A stretch of 64,000 bases of DNA, taken from positions 248,001-312,000 of the forward strand of contig NZ_JAUSUV010000002.1 in assembly GCF_030814315.1 (NCBI RefSeq). Reading direction: 5' to 3'. The stretch comes from Croceifilum oryzae. Its GTDB lineage: Bacteria; Bacillota; Bacilli; Thermoactinomycetales; Thermoactinomycetaceae. Shown in pieces: positions 1 to 10,416 of the stretch. Both the position numbers and the translations under genes were made by a program. The notes below the pieces were generated by a model. The model was not told the origin of the DNA and made no database searches. It saw only the letters and a program-made list of their open reading frames with translations. The stretch's first letter is position 1; every line of letters starts with the position of its first letter.

Positions 1-102
1 GTGGAACATCCACGATCTAAGATTTTTACCCAGATGCATAATGGCGTTTGGATTCGGATGGCTGTACTAGAACGGGCCTATTTAGAAAGAGGAGGACACT
101 AA
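1..102 (+). CDS. pyrB: Aspartate carbamoyltransferase catalytic subunit, C-terminal end (5' truncated by window)
   Basis: Only the last 33 codons are present. The peptide ends ...NGVWIRMAVLERAYLERGGH and fits the C-terminus of PyrB, which condenses carbamoyl phosphate with aspartate in the cytosol. It is assigned mainly by position: the stop lies one base before the pyrC start, and the pyrC ribosome binding site (AGAGGAGG) is embedded in these last codons, as in the Bacillales order pyrB-pyrC-pyrAA-pyrAB. Confidence 0.8.
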   Translation: MEHPRSKIFTQMHNGVWIRMAVLERAYLERGGH

Positions 103-103
103 A

Positions 104-1387
104 ATGCGATTATTACTACAAAATGGGCAAATACTAAGCAAGGATAACAACCTAGTTCAAAAAGATATTTTAATTGAGGGAAGCAAGGTTATACAGATCG
201 CTACTGAAATTCAAGTGGAAGACGGAGTTCAAGTGATTCCACTCGCAGGTAAGCTAGTTATTCCGGGGTTGATCGATATGCATGTCCATCTTCGGGAGCC
301 TGGATTTGAAAAGAAAGAAACGATTGAGACAGGAAGCTTAGCGGCGGCACGTGGTGGTTTTACGACGATTGCGTGTATGCCCAATACAAGACCTGTCATC
401 GATACACCGGAAACGGTGGAAAACATTATTCAAGAAGCAGAACGTGTAGGAAAAGCACGCGTCTTACCACTTGGGGCGATTACCGTCCGAGAATTAGGGC
501 AAGAGCTAACGGATTTCAAAGCAATGAAGGAAGCAGGAATCGTTGCACTTTCGGATGATGGAGTTGGGGTACAGAGTAGTCACATGATGAAGGAAGCAAT
601 GCGCAAAGCACACGCACTCGGCTTATCGATTGTGGCACACTGTGAGGATGATACACTTGCGAAAAATGGTTGTGTCCATGATGGAGAGTTTGCTAAAAAA
701 CACGGGTTGCCAGGCATTCCTAATGAAGCAGAAGCGATTCATGTAGGTAGAGACATCTTATTAGCGGAAGATGTGGGGGTTCACTATCATGTTTGCCACA
801 TTAGTACAGAACAATCGGTTCGACTTGTGAGAGAAGCGAAATCGCGTGGACAGAAGGTAACAGCGGAAGTAACGCCACACCATTTACTGCTTACCGATGG
901 AGATATCCCAGGGATGGATCCGCTGTATAAGATGAATCCACCGCTTCGGTCAGCTGAAGACCGCGCTGCACTCATTGCTGGCTTGAAAGATGGTACGATC
1001 GAGATCATCGCTACGGATCACGCGCCTCATACATTGGAAGAAAAAGCGATGGGCATGGAAAAGGCACCATTTGGCATCGTTGGACTGGAAACCGCATTTC
1101 CACTGATGTATACACACCTCGTTCGAACAGGTGAATTACTCTTATCTGAGCTAGTAGAGAAGATGACGAGCAAACCAGCGGAAATCTTTGGGCTCCCATA
1201 CGGTGAACTAGCTGAGGGGAAACGAGCCGACATTACCGTGATCGATCTAGAGATAGAAAAAGCGATCGATCCTGCAAGCTTCTATTCGAAAGGAAAGAAT
1301 ACGCCATTCACGGGTTGGAAATGTAAAGGATGGCCGGTACTTACCCTACTAAATGGAATGATTACGTATCAAGAAAACGAGAGATAG
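104..1387 (+). CDS. pyrC: Dihydroorotase, class I
   Basis: A 427-residue cytosolic zinc amidohydrolase that cyclises N-carbamoyl-aspartate to dihydroorotate, the third step of de novo pyrimidine synthesis. The HxH metal motif (DMHVHLREPG, H60/H62) follows the N-terminal beta-sandwich. A DDG motif lies near residue 151 and the ATDHAPH metal/catalytic motif near residue 305. Length matches Bacillus PyrC (about 428 aa). The ATG is preceded by AGAGGAGG and lies one base after the pyrB stop, so the genes are translationally coupled. The next gene starts 15 bases downstream behind its own AAGGGGG site. Confidence 0.97.
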   Translation: MRLLLQNGQILSKDNNLVQKDILIEGSKVIQIATEIQVEDGVQVIPLAGKLVIPGLIDMHVHLREPGFEKKETIETGSLAAARGGFTTIACMPNTRPVIDTPETVENIIQEAERVGKARVLPLGAITVRELGQELTDFKAMKEAGIVALSDDGVGVQSSHMMKEAMRKAHALGLSIVAHCEDDTLAKNGCVHDGEFAKKHGLPGIPNEAEAIHVGRDILLAEDVGVHYHVCHISTEQSVRLVREAKSRGQKVTAEVTPHHLLLTDGDIPGMDPLYKMNPPLRSAEDRAALIAGLKDGTIEIIATDHAPHTLEEKAMGMEKAPFGIVGLETAFPLMYTHLVRTGELLLSELVEKMTSKPAEIFGLPYGELAEGKRADITVIDLEIEKAIDPASFYSKGKNTPFTGWKCKGWPVLTLLNGMITYQENER

Positions 1388-1402
1388 AAGGGGGATTTTA
1401 AT

Positions 1403-2512
1403 ATGAAGCAGGCACGGTTGTTGTTAGAAGATGGCACATTGTTGGTAGGAAATTCTTTTGGTTCAGAAGGAACTTCTGTTGGAGAAGTCGTATTTAATAC
1501 AAGTATGACTGGATACCAGGAAATTTTAACCGATCCCTCTTACTATGGGCAGATGGTTACGCTTACCTATCCACTCATCGGAAACTATGGATTTACTCGT
1601 GATGATGATGAATCCATTCGCCCTTATGCATTTGGCCTGATTGTGAGAGAGCATGCCGAATACATGAGTAATTGGCGGCAAGAAGACTCGATTGACGAGT
1701 GGTTGAAGTTGCACAAGATAGTAGGGATTTCGGGGATTGATACACGCATGCTTACTCGAAAAATTCGCTTGCATGGAACGATGAGAGGGATTTTGACCAC
1801 AGGTACTGCTTCTGTCGAAGAATTACAGGAAGTATTGCGTAATACCCCTTTGATCACAGATCAAGTGAAAAACGTAAGTACCCGTAGCGTTCATATTAGT
1901 CCTAATACTGGAAAACGAGTGGTGTTGATGGACTTTGGCAGTAAGCATAATATCCAACGAGAGTTATCTGAACGAAATTGTGAAGTGATTTCGGTGCCAT
2001 ATTATACAACAGCCGAAGAAATCCTTCGATATCGTCCAGACGGGGTTATGTTAACCAATGGGCCTGGGGATCCAAAAGATGTCCCTGAGGCGATCGAAAC
2101 AGTGCGGTCCTTACTCGGAAAAGTGCCGATCTTCGGAATTTGTCTCGGTCATCAGTTGCTTTCATTAGCTTGCGGTGCAGATACAGAGAAGCTGAAGTTT
2201 GGACATCGCGGGGGCAATCATCCTGTCAAAGAATTAGCTTCTGGTCGTACTGTGATGACAGCACAAAATCACGGCTACACGGTAACAGCTGAATCGATTG
2301 ATCATACGAGATTGCGCATCAGTCATGTGGCACTAAATGATGGAACGATCGAAGGAGTAGAACATCTTGATTATCCGGCATTTAGTGTGCAATACCACCC
2401 AGAATCCGCTCCAGGTCCACTTGATTCAGGCTATCTATTTGACCGCTTTATGGAAATGATGGAACACGGAAAAGATGCCTATGAGAAGAAAGGGGAGATG
2501 GTTCGTGCCTAA
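1403..2512 (+). CDS. pyrAA: Carbamoyl-phosphate synthase small (glutaminase) subunit, pyrimidine-specific
   Basis: A 369-residue class I glutamine amidotransferase subunit supplying ammonia to PyrAB. The N-terminal CPSase small-chain domain (about 1-130) carries the usual [16 protein letters not shown] signature. The GATase domain has the nucleophile in GICLGH (Cys about 247) and the His-x-Glu pair in YHPE (about 332-334). The sequence AGAAGGGGGATTTTAAT precedes the ATG. Its last codons overlap the GTG start of pyrAB by 8 bases, indicating coupled, probably stoichiometric, translation of the two subunits. Confidence 0.96.
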   Translation: MKQARLLLEDGTLLVGNSFGSEGTSVGEVVFNTSMTGYQEILTDPSYYGQMVTLTYPLIGNYGFTRDDDESIRPYAFGLIVREHAEYMSNWRQEDSIDEWLKLHKIVGISGIDTRMLTRKIRLHGTMRGILTTGTASVEELQEVLRNTPLITDQVKNVSTRSVHISPNTGKRVVLMDFGSKHNIQRELSERNCEVISVPYYTTAEEILRYRPDGVMLTNGPGDPKDVPEAIETVRSLLGKVPIFGICLGHQLLSLACGADTEKLKFGHRGGNHPVKELASGRTVMTAQNHGYTVTAESIDHTRLRISHVALNDGTIEGVEHLDYPAFSVQYHPESAPGPLDSGYLFDRFMEMMEHGKDAYEKKGEMVRA

Positions 2513-5500
2513 AGATCTTACATTAAAGAAAATCCTCGTGATTGGTTCGGGTCCTATCGTGATTGGCCAAGCAGCAGAGTTTGATTATGCAGGAACCCAA
2601 GCTTGTCAAGCGTTGAAGGAAGAGGGAGTAGAAGTAATCCTGATCAACTCCAATCCAGCAACGATTATGACCGATACCAACATGGCGGATCGAGTTTACA
2701 TTGAACCCCTTACCCCTGAGTTTGTCACCCAAATTATTCGCAGAGAGCGTCCAGACGGATTGCTCCCTACATTGGGTGGACAGACAGGTCTAAACCTAGC
2801 GGTGGAGTTGGCTAGGCAAGGTGTGCTTGAACGAGAAGGCGTGAAGCTACTCGGTACCGATTTACGAGCGATTACCTGTGCAGAGGATCGGGACGAGTTT
2901 CGTACTTTAATGTACGAGATTAATGAACCAGTTCCTTCGAGTGTTATTGTGAATACGGTTGGAGAAGCTGTATCCTTCGCTACGAGCAATGGCTATCCGG
3001 TGATCGTGCGCCCTGCTTATACCTTAGGGGGCACAGGTGGAGGAATCGCAAATGATGAAATGGAACTACGAGAGATTGTAGATAATGGTTTGCGATATAG
3101 CCCCATTACCCAATGCCTCATCGAACAGAGCATCGCGGGAATGAAAGAGATCGAGTACGAAGTGATGCGTGATGCGAATGATAACTGTATCGTGGTATGT
3201 AATATGGAAAACTTCGATCCAGTAGGTGTGCATACGGGAGACAGCATCGTATTTGCCCCAAGCCAAACGTTATCAGATCGGGAATATCATATGCTTCGTA
3301 GCTCTGCGCTTAAAATCATCCGCGCCCTTGATATCAAAGGGGGATGTAATGTGCAATATGCCCTCGATCCGCATAGCTTCCAATACTATGTGATCGAAGT
3401 AAATCCGCGGGTAAGCCGTTCCAGTGCTCTTGCTTCCAAAGCAACGGGGTATCCGATTGCACGGATTGCAGCGAAAATAGCGCTTGGTTACACACTAGAT
3501 GAATTAAAGAACCCCGTAACAGGTCAAACGTATGCTTGCTTTGAACCTGCGCTTGATTATGTGGTTAGCAAGATCCCACGCTGGCCGTTTGATAAGTTTA
3601 TCTCAGCTAATCGTCGCCTTGGCACTCAAATGAAGGCAACAGGGGAAGTAATGGCGATCGGTCGGACATTAGAAGAATCTTTACTCAAAGCAGTTCGTTC
3701 TTTGGAGATCGGGCTAGAGCATATAGATCTTGCCGAAGCGAAGCAATTAACCCAAGAAGAGTTAAAGAAGCGACTCGCCGAAGCAGACGATGAACGACTT
3801 TACTTGCTAGGAGAATGGTTCCGCAGAGGATTATCGCTAGAAGATGCCTATGAGATTACGAAGATTGATCGTTTCTTCCTCTATAAAATCGGGCGCATTA
3901 TCAGCTTAGAAGAAAAGATTGCAAGAGAGGAATCGTTATCGCATGAGCTCATGCTAGAAGCAAAACGAATGGGCTTCACGGATTCTACGATTGCTCGCCT
4001 TCGTCAAGAAACAGAGCGTCATGTGCGTGATCGACGAAAAGAACTACAAATCAAGCCTGTATATAAAATAGTAGACACATGTGCTGCTGAGTTTGAAGCT
4101 GCAACTCCTTATTACTACTCGACCTATGAGCAAGAAGATGAAGGAAAGAAGAGCGATAAAAAGACTGTGCTGGTACTCGGGTCGGGTCCGATTCGCATTG
4201 GTCAAGGGGTAGAGTTTGACTACGCCACCGTACACGCGATCTGGGCGATTCGTGAGGCGGGGATGGAAGCTGTCATTATTAATAACAATCCGGAAACAGT
4301 TTCGACCGACTTTAATACATCGGATCGACTTTACTTTGAACCACTTCATCGAGAAGATGTTCTCCATATCATCGAGAAAGAGAATCCAGTTGGTGTCATT
4401 GTCCAGTTTGGTGGACAGACAGCACTTAACTTAGCTCGCGACTTGCGAGAAGAAGGGATTCCGATTTTAGGGACATCTTTGGAAGAAATCGACCGGGCTG
4501 AGGACCGGAAGAAGTTCGAGAAATTACTAAGTGAAACGGGAATCGCACAACCACCTGGAGCGGCTGTTACATCAATTGAAGCGGCTGTGGAGACAGCAAC
4601 GAAACTGGGCTATCCTGTACTCGTTCGTCCTTCGTATGTACTAGGAGGTAGGGCGATGGAGATCGTCTATGGAGAAGCTGAGTTGCGACAGTACATGGTG
4701 CAAGCGGTGAAAGTAAATCCTGAACATCCGGTTCTCATCGACCGCTATTTGCTAGGGAAAGAGTTGGAAGTGGATGCAATCTGTGATGGTGAGACTGTAC
4801 TCATCCCAGGGATTATGGAACATATCGAACGAGCGGGTGTTCACTCAGGAGACTCGATTGCCGTCTACCCACCCCAATTTATTACGGAGAGTCAAAAGCA
4901 GCAGCTAGTCGAGATTACCACGAATATCGCAAAGTCACTCCAAACAAGAGGACTAATCAATATCCAGTTTGTTCTCTATAAAGATGAGATGTATGTGCTA
5001 GAAGTAAACCCTCGTGCCTCTCGGACCGTACCATTCTTGAGTAAAGTAACCGGAATCCCAATGGCACAAGTAGCGACACGTATTATGCTGGGACAAACCC
5101 TACAAGACCAAGGATATGAAGGTGGCTTATGGCCTGAGGCTTCAGAAGTAGCTGTAAAAGTACCTGTCTTCTCCTTCGCGAAACTGCGTAGAGTAGATGT
5201 CACACTAGGTCCAGAGATGAAATCAACCGGTGAAGTGATGGGCAGAGATCGTGATTACGCCCGCGCTGTCTATAAAGGGCTTATTGCCGCGGGGATTCAT
5301 ATGCCTCGATTTGGAACGATTGTAGCCACCATCGGAGACAAAGAGAAGGACGAAGCAATTCCGCTCATGCGCCGATTCCATCAACTCGGCTTCCAAATCG
5401 TATCAACAGCTGGAACCGCGGATGCACTCGAAGAAGCAGGTCTTCCAGTAAGACGTGTCTGTAAATTAACAGAAGGCTCTCCTAACATCATCGACCTCAT

Positions 5501-5729
5501 TCGCAAAGGGGAAGCCGATTTAGTCGTAAACACATGGACCAGAGGGAAGGCACCAGCTCGTGATGGATTCCGCATTCGTCGAGAAGCAGTCGAGCATGGA
5601 ATTGCTTGCCTCACATCCATGGATACCGTAGAAGCTCTTCTCACTACGTTGGAGTCGATTCATATGTCAGCAGAGCCAATGAATCCCCCAGTTGTGACCA
5701 AAAAACGAGAAGCTGTGTTTATTGGATAA
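2505..5729 (+). CDS. pyrAB: Carbamoyl-phosphate synthase large subunit, pyrimidine-specific
   Basis: Makes carbamoyl phosphate from bicarbonate, ammonia and two ATP. Two homologous ATP-grasp halves are clear: [22 protein letters not shown] at the N-terminus and [21 protein letters not shown] about residue 550. A helical oligomerisation region lies between them and a C-terminal MGS-like allosteric domain follows from about residue 935 ([13 protein letters not shown]). I start it at GTG 2505, not at an in-frame ATG 30 bases upstream. GTG is spaced from AAAGGGGAG and gives an N-terminus ([14 protein letters not shown]) aligning with B. subtilis PyrAB, and a 1,074-residue product of family length. 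A strong terminator follows, ending this transcript without pyrK, pyrD, pyrF or pyrE. Confidence 0.96.
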   Translation: MPKDLTLKKILVIGSGPIVIGQAAEFDYAGTQACQALKEEGVEVILINSNPATIMTDTNMADRVYIEPLTPEFVTQIIRRERPDGLLPTLGGQTGLNLAVELARQGVLEREGVKLLGTDLRAITCAEDRDEFRTLMYEINEPVPSSVIVNTVGEAVSFATSNGYPVIVRPAYTLGGTGGGIANDEMELREIVDNGLRYSPITQCLIEQSIAGMKEIEYEVMRDANDNCIVVCNMENFDPVGVHTGDSIVFAPSQTLSDREYHMLRSSALKIIRALDIKGGCNVQYALDPHSFQYYVIEVNPRVSRSSALASKATGYPIARIAAKIALGYTLDELKNPVTGQTYACFEPALDYVVSKIPRWPFDKFISANRRLGTQMKATGEVMAIGRTLEESLLKAVRSLEIGLEHIDLAEAKQLTQEELKKRLAEADDERLYLLGEWFRRGLSLEDAYEITKIDRFFLYKIGRIISLEEKIAREESLSHELMLEAKRMGFTDSTIARLRQETERHVRDRRKELQIKPVYKIVDTCAAEFEAATPYYYSTYEQEDEGKKSDKKTVLVLGSGPIRIGQGVEFDYATVHAIWAIREAGMEAVIINNNPETVSTDFNTSDRLYFEPLHREDVLHIIEKENPVGVIVQFGGQTALNLARDLREEGIPILGTSLEEIDRAEDRKKFEKLLSETGIAQPPGAAVTSIEAAVETATKLGYPVLVRPSYVLGGRAMEIVYGEAELRQYMVQAVKVNPEHPVLIDRYLLGKELEVDAICDGETVLIPGIMEHIERAGVHSGDSIAVYPPQFITESQKQQLVEITTNIAKSLQTRGLINIQFVLYKDEMYVLEVNPRASRTVPFLSKVTGIPMAQVATRIMLGQTLQDQGYEGGLWPEASEVAVKVPVFSFAKLRRVDVTLGPEMKSTGEVMGRDRDYARAVYKGLIAAGIHMPRFGTIVATIGDKEKDEAIPLMRRFHQLGFQIVSTAGTADALEEAGLPVRRVCKLTEGSPNIIDLIRKGEADLVVNTWTRGKAPARDGFRIRREAVEHGIACLTSMDTVEALLTTLESIHMSAEPMNPPVVTKKREAVFIG

Positions 5730-5739
5730 TAGGGAATTG

Positions 5740-5784
5740 GACTTTCCACATCATCAGAAGTTGATGTGGAAAGTCATTTTTTTT
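5740..5784 (+). terminator. Rho-independent terminator of the pyrBC-AA-AB transcript
   Basis: A perfect 14-bp stem (GACTTTCCACATCA and its complement) with an 8-base loop is followed by A and nine T residues. It begins about 10 bases after the pyrAB stop, so the first half of the pyr operon is transcriptionally closed here. Confidence 0.93.
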
Positions 5785-5953
5785 GTAAGAGGGTAAGTGG
5801 ATTAGGGTATTTCTGTCTATCCCCCGAAAAGGTGGAATAAGGAATTCTGACATTTTAACGAAATTATTACGCTAGTTCCATTACTACTCATAGGCTTACT
5901 ATTATGTAATCAACCTTACAAATAAGTAATGTTCATGTAATCGACCTCGATAG

Positions 5954-5982
5954 TTGAAAATGATCTGCTTGAATAATATATA
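5954..5982 (+). promoter_or_regulatory. Possible sigma-A promoter for the secreted M28 peptidase
   Basis: TTGAAA and TATATA are separated by 17 bases, about 110 bases upstream of the peptidase start. The remainder of the 5785-6093 gap shows no other coding signal. The -35 is close to consensus, the -10 is weaker. Confidence 0.4.
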
Positions 5983-6093
5983 AGGAGTGCATTGAGTAAA
6001 CAGAGAGGGAAAAATAGTGAGCAAACAAATATTCAAAAACATCCATATTAGAGAAAATTGTTGCTAAGAAGGATCATTTAGGGAGGAATTACG

Positions 6094-7392
6094 TTGAAGA
6101 AAACGATCTGCAATACTGTAATGGGGTTAGTGCTTTCGATCCCGTTGATCTTTACGACTGCGTTTGCTTCGGGACTGCCTTTGCAAGAGAATATGAAGGC
6201 GCAATCTCGTGTGTCTGAGGAACGAATTTTTCAAGATATTGCATGGATGGCAAATAAAGATGATGCTCGTATGGCGGGAACTCCGGGTGAACATCAAGCA
6301 GCACAAGTGATTGCACAACGTTTTAAAAAATTAGGATTTGAGGTAGAGTTACAGAGGTTCCCGCTTACTCGATTCGAGAGTCATGGGGCAACGCTAACGA
6401 TCAGTCAACCAGAAAATAAATCATTTGAGACGGCTCCTTTAACATACTCTCCAAGAACACCGGCTCAAGGGCTTAGTGCAGATTTAGTATATGCAGGTTT
6501 GGGAGCAGAGAGTGATTTTGCTTCCGTGAATGTAAAAGGAAAGATTGCCTTAATCAAACGCGGAAATCTCACTTTCTACGATCAAACGCAAAATGCGGCG
6601 AAAGCAGGAGCTGTTGGAGTTGTGATCTTTAATAACACAAAAGGGAAGCTAGGCGGATCGCTCGAACAGCAGACGAGTATCCCTGCGATCGGTCTTGCGC
6701 ACAAAGATGGTGTTCTTTTGACCCGTTTGTTAGGTAAGGGGAAAAAGGTAACCACGACGATGAAAGCAGACACAGAGGTTATTAATACTTACTCGCAAAA
6801 CGTTGTCGGCACTTTCAAAGCGAAAAATGCAAAAAAGGCGAAGACCCTAGTAGTGGGTGCACACTATGATGGTGTGGACTCAGCAGCGGCCAATGATAAT
6901 GCTTCTGGAACAGCTACGATGTTAGAGGTGGCACGTCTCGCTTCGCAAAAGAAGCTTGATATGAATGTAAAGTTTATTGCATTTGGAGCAGAAGAACCAG
7001 GAATGGTTGGATCTGAGTTTTACGCGAAATCTCTAAAACCAGAGGAAGTAGCTAATATTTCGGGTATGGTTAACATAGATATGGTTGGAGTTGGAGATGA
7101 GGTAAATGTGTTTACTGCTTCCGAAGATGCGCAATCTTTTGTAGCGGATTTGGCAGTAGAGAAAGCAGAAAAGCTACAGATTACAGCGGATAGAGGGGTT
7201 TCCACACTAAGCGATCATGCTTCTTTTGAACCACTCGGTATCCCTGTTGCTTTCTTAAATGTAGGGGAAGATCCAAATTATCATAGTGATCAAGACACCT
7301 TAGATAAGATTCAAAAACCGAATCTAAAAAATATGGGAACGATTGTCACAAACTTAGTTCTTGATATCGCGAGTACATCGCCAGCAAGCTAA
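6094..7392 (+). CDS. Secreted M28-family zinc aminopeptidase with PA domain
   Basis: A 432-residue exoenzyme resembling B. subtilis YwaD and Streptomyces-type aminopeptidases, expected to trim N-terminal residues of extracellular peptides. A signal peptide (KK then a hydrophobic run, cleavage probably after TAFA) is followed by a propeptide-like segment. A protease-associated domain lies at about 115-215 (NVKGKIALIKRGNLTF, GAVGVVIFNN). The dizinc catalytic domain runs from about 225, with AHYDGVD (His about 256), NDNASGT, FGAEE, NIDMVG and YHSDQD. The TTG start is chosen because GGGAGGAATTACG precedes it and the signal peptide begins there. It sits directly after the pyr terminator, monocistronic. 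A truncated relative lies at 43577-44158. Confidence 0.9.
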   Translation: MKKTICNTVMGLVLSIPLIFTTAFASGLPLQENMKAQSRVSEERIFQDIAWMANKDDARMAGTPGEHQAAQVIAQRFKKLGFEVELQRFPLTRFESHGATLTISQPENKSFETAPLTYSPRTPAQGLSADLVYAGLGAESDFASVNVKGKIALIKRGNLTFYDQTQNAAKAGAVGVVIFNNTKGKLGGSLEQQTSIPAIGLAHKDGVLLTRLLGKGKKVTTTMKADTEVINTYSQNVVGTFKAKNAKKAKTLVVGAHYDGVDSAAANDNASGTATMLEVARLASQKKLDMNVKFIAFGAEEPGMVGSEFYAKSLKPEEVANISGMVNIDMVGVGDEVNVFTASEDAQSFVADLAVEKAEKLQITADRGVSTLSDHASFEPLGIPVAFLNVGEDPNYHSDQDTLDKIQKPNLKNMGTIVTNLVLDIASTSPAS

Positions 7393-7899
7393 GAAAGAGA
7401 ATATACCCAAACGTCAAAAACGCTATTCTTTTCAGTATACAACTTGAGAGGATGGCGTTTTCTTCATGGGTCAGCAGCATCAACATGAATTTTATTTGTA
7501 TGCTAAAGAGCTTCAGAAGCATCTTTGTTCTTCTGAGTTAGAAAAGTTAGCTAGGGAAATGGGCTTCAACAGGTGTATTCATAAGCCCTGAAGGGCTTAA
7601 TAGCGTTCCAATGATACGGCTGTGACATTTCTCCAGCAGGTCTTCTCAATTTGATACTGTGTGTCGCCTATGAGTATACCAAGTCTCAGTCACAAGTAGC
7701 ATAATTTTTTAAAACAGCCTCATTCAGGCTTATTTCGTGTGCCGATTTTCTGGGATTTACTGCGTTAATCTCTAGATAAATCCGCTTTCGCTCACGTTTT
7801 AGTGTTAGCTTGATGGTGATGTACCGTGACCCCTACAAACAATTGGAATTCAGATAATCACAAAAAATTAGCTCATAATCTTTCTATGGATTTATCTCA
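7393..7899. other. Non-coding gap with transposon debris
   Basis: No intact gene is visible between the M28 peptidase and the ABC transporter. The left part holds the IS4-type remnant described at 7466-7655. From about 7660 to 7899 all frames are broken and I recognise nothing. The gap reads as decayed mobile DNA. Confidence 0.6.
7466..7655 (+). pseudogene. Degenerate IS4-family transposase, N-terminal fragments
   Basis: An ATG-started frame of 41 codons contains ELQKHLCSSELEKLAREMGF, the conserved start of Bacillales IS4/IS231-like transposases. After an internal deletion the next frame reads TGVFISPEGLN, matching the family's SPEGLNQRFN motif. A frameshift then leads to NDTAVTFLQQVFS, again the family pattern. 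The remaining roughly 350 residues, including the DDE core, are not recognisable. Inactive remnant; family assignment from motif recall. Confidence 0.6.
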
Positions 7900-7994
7900 A
7901 CAAAACCCTTCTCAAAAAGCACAGTCAGAAGGGTTTTGTCTACTGATTTATCTTAATCGTATCTTACAAAATATTAAGATACGATTAAGATAAA
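7900..7994. repeat. Two tandem perfect hairpins upstream of the ABC transporter
   Basis: Hairpin 1 (7900-7939) has 13-bp perfect arms (ACAAAACCCTTCT and its complement) with a 14-base loop. Hairpin 2 (7947-7994) has 20-bp perfect arms starting TTTATCTTAATCG, with an 8-base A/T-rich loop. Neither is followed by a good T-tract on the plus strand. They may be a bidirectional terminator, an insertion end or a regulator site; no function is assigned. Confidence 0.75.
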
Positions 7995-8212
7995 TACATG
8001 GTACGTATTTCTTTCTTTATTTAATCTTATACATATAGTTTTTAAAAAATAAATAAAATTACATAGTAGATCGACCAAAATAAAAACAGCAGGAATAATC
8101 TGCAAAATCCACTGTGACTAGACCTTTCTTTTGGATCAATTGTAAATGATTTCAAGCGAATTTGCTCATCTAGAGTGAGAAAGATGCTTTTACTAACAAG
8201 GAGGAACGGAAT

Positions 8213-9136
8213 ATGGAGGTTCTTAGAGTAGATAACCTTACCAAGCAAATAGGTGGAAAAACCATTGTAAATCAGTTACATATGCAGGTGAACGAAGGAG
8301 AAGTTTACGGATTTCTCGGACCAAACGGAGCAGGAAAAACAACCACAATCCGGATGATTGTTGGACTAATCCAAGCAACCCAAGGAAGCGTTTGCATCTG
8401 TGGCCATGATATTAGAACTGATCGAGAACAAGCGATGAAGTGTGTGGGTGCAATTGTTGAAAATCCAGAAACCTACTCATATCTAAGCGGCTATAAGAAC
8501 TTAATTCACTACGCACGATTAGCAGGAATTCCAAACAAAGAAAAACGGATCCAGGAAGTAGTAGAGTTTGTGAAACTAACTGACCGCATTCATGACAAGG
8601 TGAAAATCTATTCCCTCGGGATGCGTCAACGCCTAGGCTTAGCACAAGCATTGCTAGGTAAGCCGAAGCTGCTCATCTTGGACGAGCCGACCAATGGTCT
8701 TGATCCTGAAGGAATTCGAGAATTTAGAGGCTTAGTACGCCAGTTAGCTGATCAGGGAACAGCAGTATTCGTCTCCAGCCACATCTTAAAGGAGATGGAA
8801 GCGATCTGCGATCGAATTGCGATCATCAAAAATAGCCGAATCATCACAGAGCAAAACGTGGCTAAAGTACTGGAAGGACAAGGGCATAAAGTGCGGATTA
8901 AAGTGGATGAAGTCAAGCAAGTAGAGCACCTATTACAGCAAAATCAGTTTTCCTATCAAGTATTGGATCATCACACAATGGAGATCAAAATGGATGAAAG
9001 CGACTTTTCAGAGTTTATTCGCTTCCTCGTACTACAAAATATAAACCTGAGAAGTATAGAAACCGTAAAAGATTCATTAGAAGAATTGTTCTTTAACTTT
9101 ACAGCAGACGAAGAAGGAGAAAAGAAAAATGCGTGA
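8213..9136 (+). CDS. ABC transporter ATP-binding protein, BcrA/drug-resistance type
   Basis: A 307-residue ATPase of the DRA/BcrA family that energises the membrane partner encoded next. Walker A GPNGAGKTTT (about 36-45), signature YSLGMRQR (about 132-139), Walker B LLILDEPTNGLDP (about 156-168) and the switch His (SSHILKEME) are all present. An additional C-terminal domain of about 90 residues is typical of this type. The ATG has an excellent site (AAGGAGGAACGGAAT). Its stop overlaps the permease start by 8 bases. Such pairs often export or give immunity to peptide antibiotics, so a role with the NRPS product 4 kb away is possible but not shown. Confidence 0.9.
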   Translation: MEVLRVDNLTKQIGGKTIVNQLHMQVNEGEVYGFLGPNGAGKTTTIRMIVGLIQATQGSVCICGHDIRTDREQAMKCVGAIVENPETYSYLSGYKNLIHYARLAGIPNKEKRIQEVVEFVKLTDRIHDKVKIYSLGMRQRLGLAQALLGKPKLLILDEPTNGLDPEGIREFRGLVRQLADQGTAVFVSSHILKEMEAICDRIAIIKNSRIITEQNVAKVLEGQGHKVRIKVDEVKQVEHLLQQNQFSYQVLDHHTMEIKMDESDFSEFIRFLVLQNINLRSIETVKDSLEELFFNFTADEEGEKKNA

Positions 9137-10361
9137 TATTGGAGTTGTGATCCTGAATGAATGGATGAAAATGAGGTATCGTTTAAAGATTTGGTTGGTT
9201 TTTGGAATAACTATCTTACTTGCAGTTGGATTTTCTTTTTTGTCATTCTATGCAGATCAGTCTAAGGCCAAAGAAATCGTTTCTATGCAGAAAGATGAGC
9301 TTGCTGAAGGTACTAAAAAACTGGAGAAAATCAAAAAAAGCGGAGATGCTGAGGAAATAAAAGAATTAGAAAAATCGATTGAAAGAACAAAACAAGGTAT
9401 CAATACTACAGATAATATATTAAAGGGGAGTTGGAAGTCTGCTATACAGAGTAAACTAGAGCAAGATAAAGCAGATCTCAAAAACGCGAAACAAGACAAA
9501 AAAATGGCTCATTCAGCATCAACTAGTAATTTGGAGAAACAGATTGCTTTTAATGAGCATTACTTAAAGCAAGACAAACGTCCCTTACTATCTTACGATT
9601 CTGGAACTTTTTCGAATACTGAATCAACAGCTTACTCTGCAACAAAAGATGTACTTGGTCTCGGACTACCTCTTATCCTACCATTGATGGTAATTCTGAT
9701 CATAGCTGATATCGTGTCAGATGAAACAACACGAGGTACGTTAAAGTTACTCTTGATCCGACCTATTTCGAGAACTAAAATCTTATTTGGTAAATGGACT
9801 GCAGGTATACTTGCGACTATATTGTTGGCTGTTATCTTTTTTACCGTTGTTCTTTTAACAAATTTAGCTCTATATGGTACATTTGGTGCCCATGCCCCCG
9901 AATTTATGAATGTTTCATTTGTTGAGCATATGGTGGACAAATCGCCATTCTTCGAACCACAATACAGCGGGGCAACTCTTTTACCTGTTTCAGAAGCTTT
10001 ATTCTATGGTTTTGTACACATGTTGATCGTTTCCATTGCGATTGCATCTCTGACTTTCTTATTCTCTACTATTTCTGCATCGCCTATGATTAGTACCTCC
10101 ATTCCTATGATTATCGTCGTAGCTGGATCCGCTTTCCTTCTAATGTCTCTGAAAAGCTCTATCTTTAAATACTTTATTGGTACACACTTGAGTTTTACTA
10201 GTACATGGTTAGAAAGCACCACGGGTGTTAGTTCGTTCTATCTATTAACAAAATCTAATATAACTATGACTGGTAGTATCATCATTCTCTTGGGCTGGAT
10301 TCTCATCCCTACTATTCTAGCAATTATTCACTTTCGCAAAAAAGATATCCTAAACGCCTAG
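9129..10361 (+). CDS. ABC transporter permease (ABC-2 type)
   Basis: A 410-residue membrane partner of the preceding ATPase. The first transmembrane helix (about 18-38) is followed by a large charged, coiled-coil-forming loop (about 45-160, rich in K/E heptads such as ELEKSIERTK). Five further hydrophobic helices lie between about 175 and 405, with the conserved cytoplasmic SDETTRGTLKLLLIRPISR segment near residue 200. This single-TM, long-loop, multi-TM layout is typical of YhaP/BcrB-like ABC-2 permeases. Translation is coupled to the ATPase by an 8-base overlap. Substrate unknown. Confidence 0.85.
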   Translation: MRDIGVVILNEWMKMRYRLKIWLVFGITILLAVGFSFLSFYADQSKAKEIVSMQKDELAEGTKKLEKIKKSGDAEEIKELEKSIERTKQGINTTDNILKGSWKSAIQSKLEQDKADLKNAKQDKKMAHSASTSNLEKQIAFNEHYLKQDKRPLLSYDSGTFSNTESTAYSATKDVLGLGLPLILPLMVILIIADIVSDETTRGTLKLLLIRPISRTKILFGKWTAGILATILLAVIFFTVVLLTNLALYGTFGAHAPEFMNVSFVEHMVDKSPFFEPQYSGATLLPVSEALFYGFVHMLIVSIAIASLTFLFSTISASPMISTSIPMIIVVAGSAFLLMSLKSSIFKYFIGTHLSFTSTWLESTTGVSSFYLLTKSNITMTGSIIILLGWILIPTILAIIHFRKKDILNA

Positions 10362-10366
10362 TGCTC

Positions 10367-10416
10367 ATAAACAAGACAGCATTTCTAGTTCACAACTGGA
10401 GAAGATTCTTGTTTAT
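10367..10416 (+). terminator. Possible hairpin terminator of the ABC operon
   Basis: Ten-bp perfect outer arms (ATAAACAAGA/TCTTGTTTAT) enclose a second small stem (TTCTAGTT/AACTGGAGAA with a bulge). It starts six bases after the permease stop. There is no clean T-tract, so termination is uncertain. Confidence 0.4.

Noticed and set aside
787-1233. Several minus-strand open frames of 60-75 codons inside pyrC
   Set aside because: They lack ribosome binding sites, lie fully within an intact conserved gene and have compositions expected of antisense codons.
4044-4367. Minus-strand 107-codon frame inside pyrAB
   Set aside because: Antisense to a highly conserved gene; the protein has no recognisable features and no start signal.
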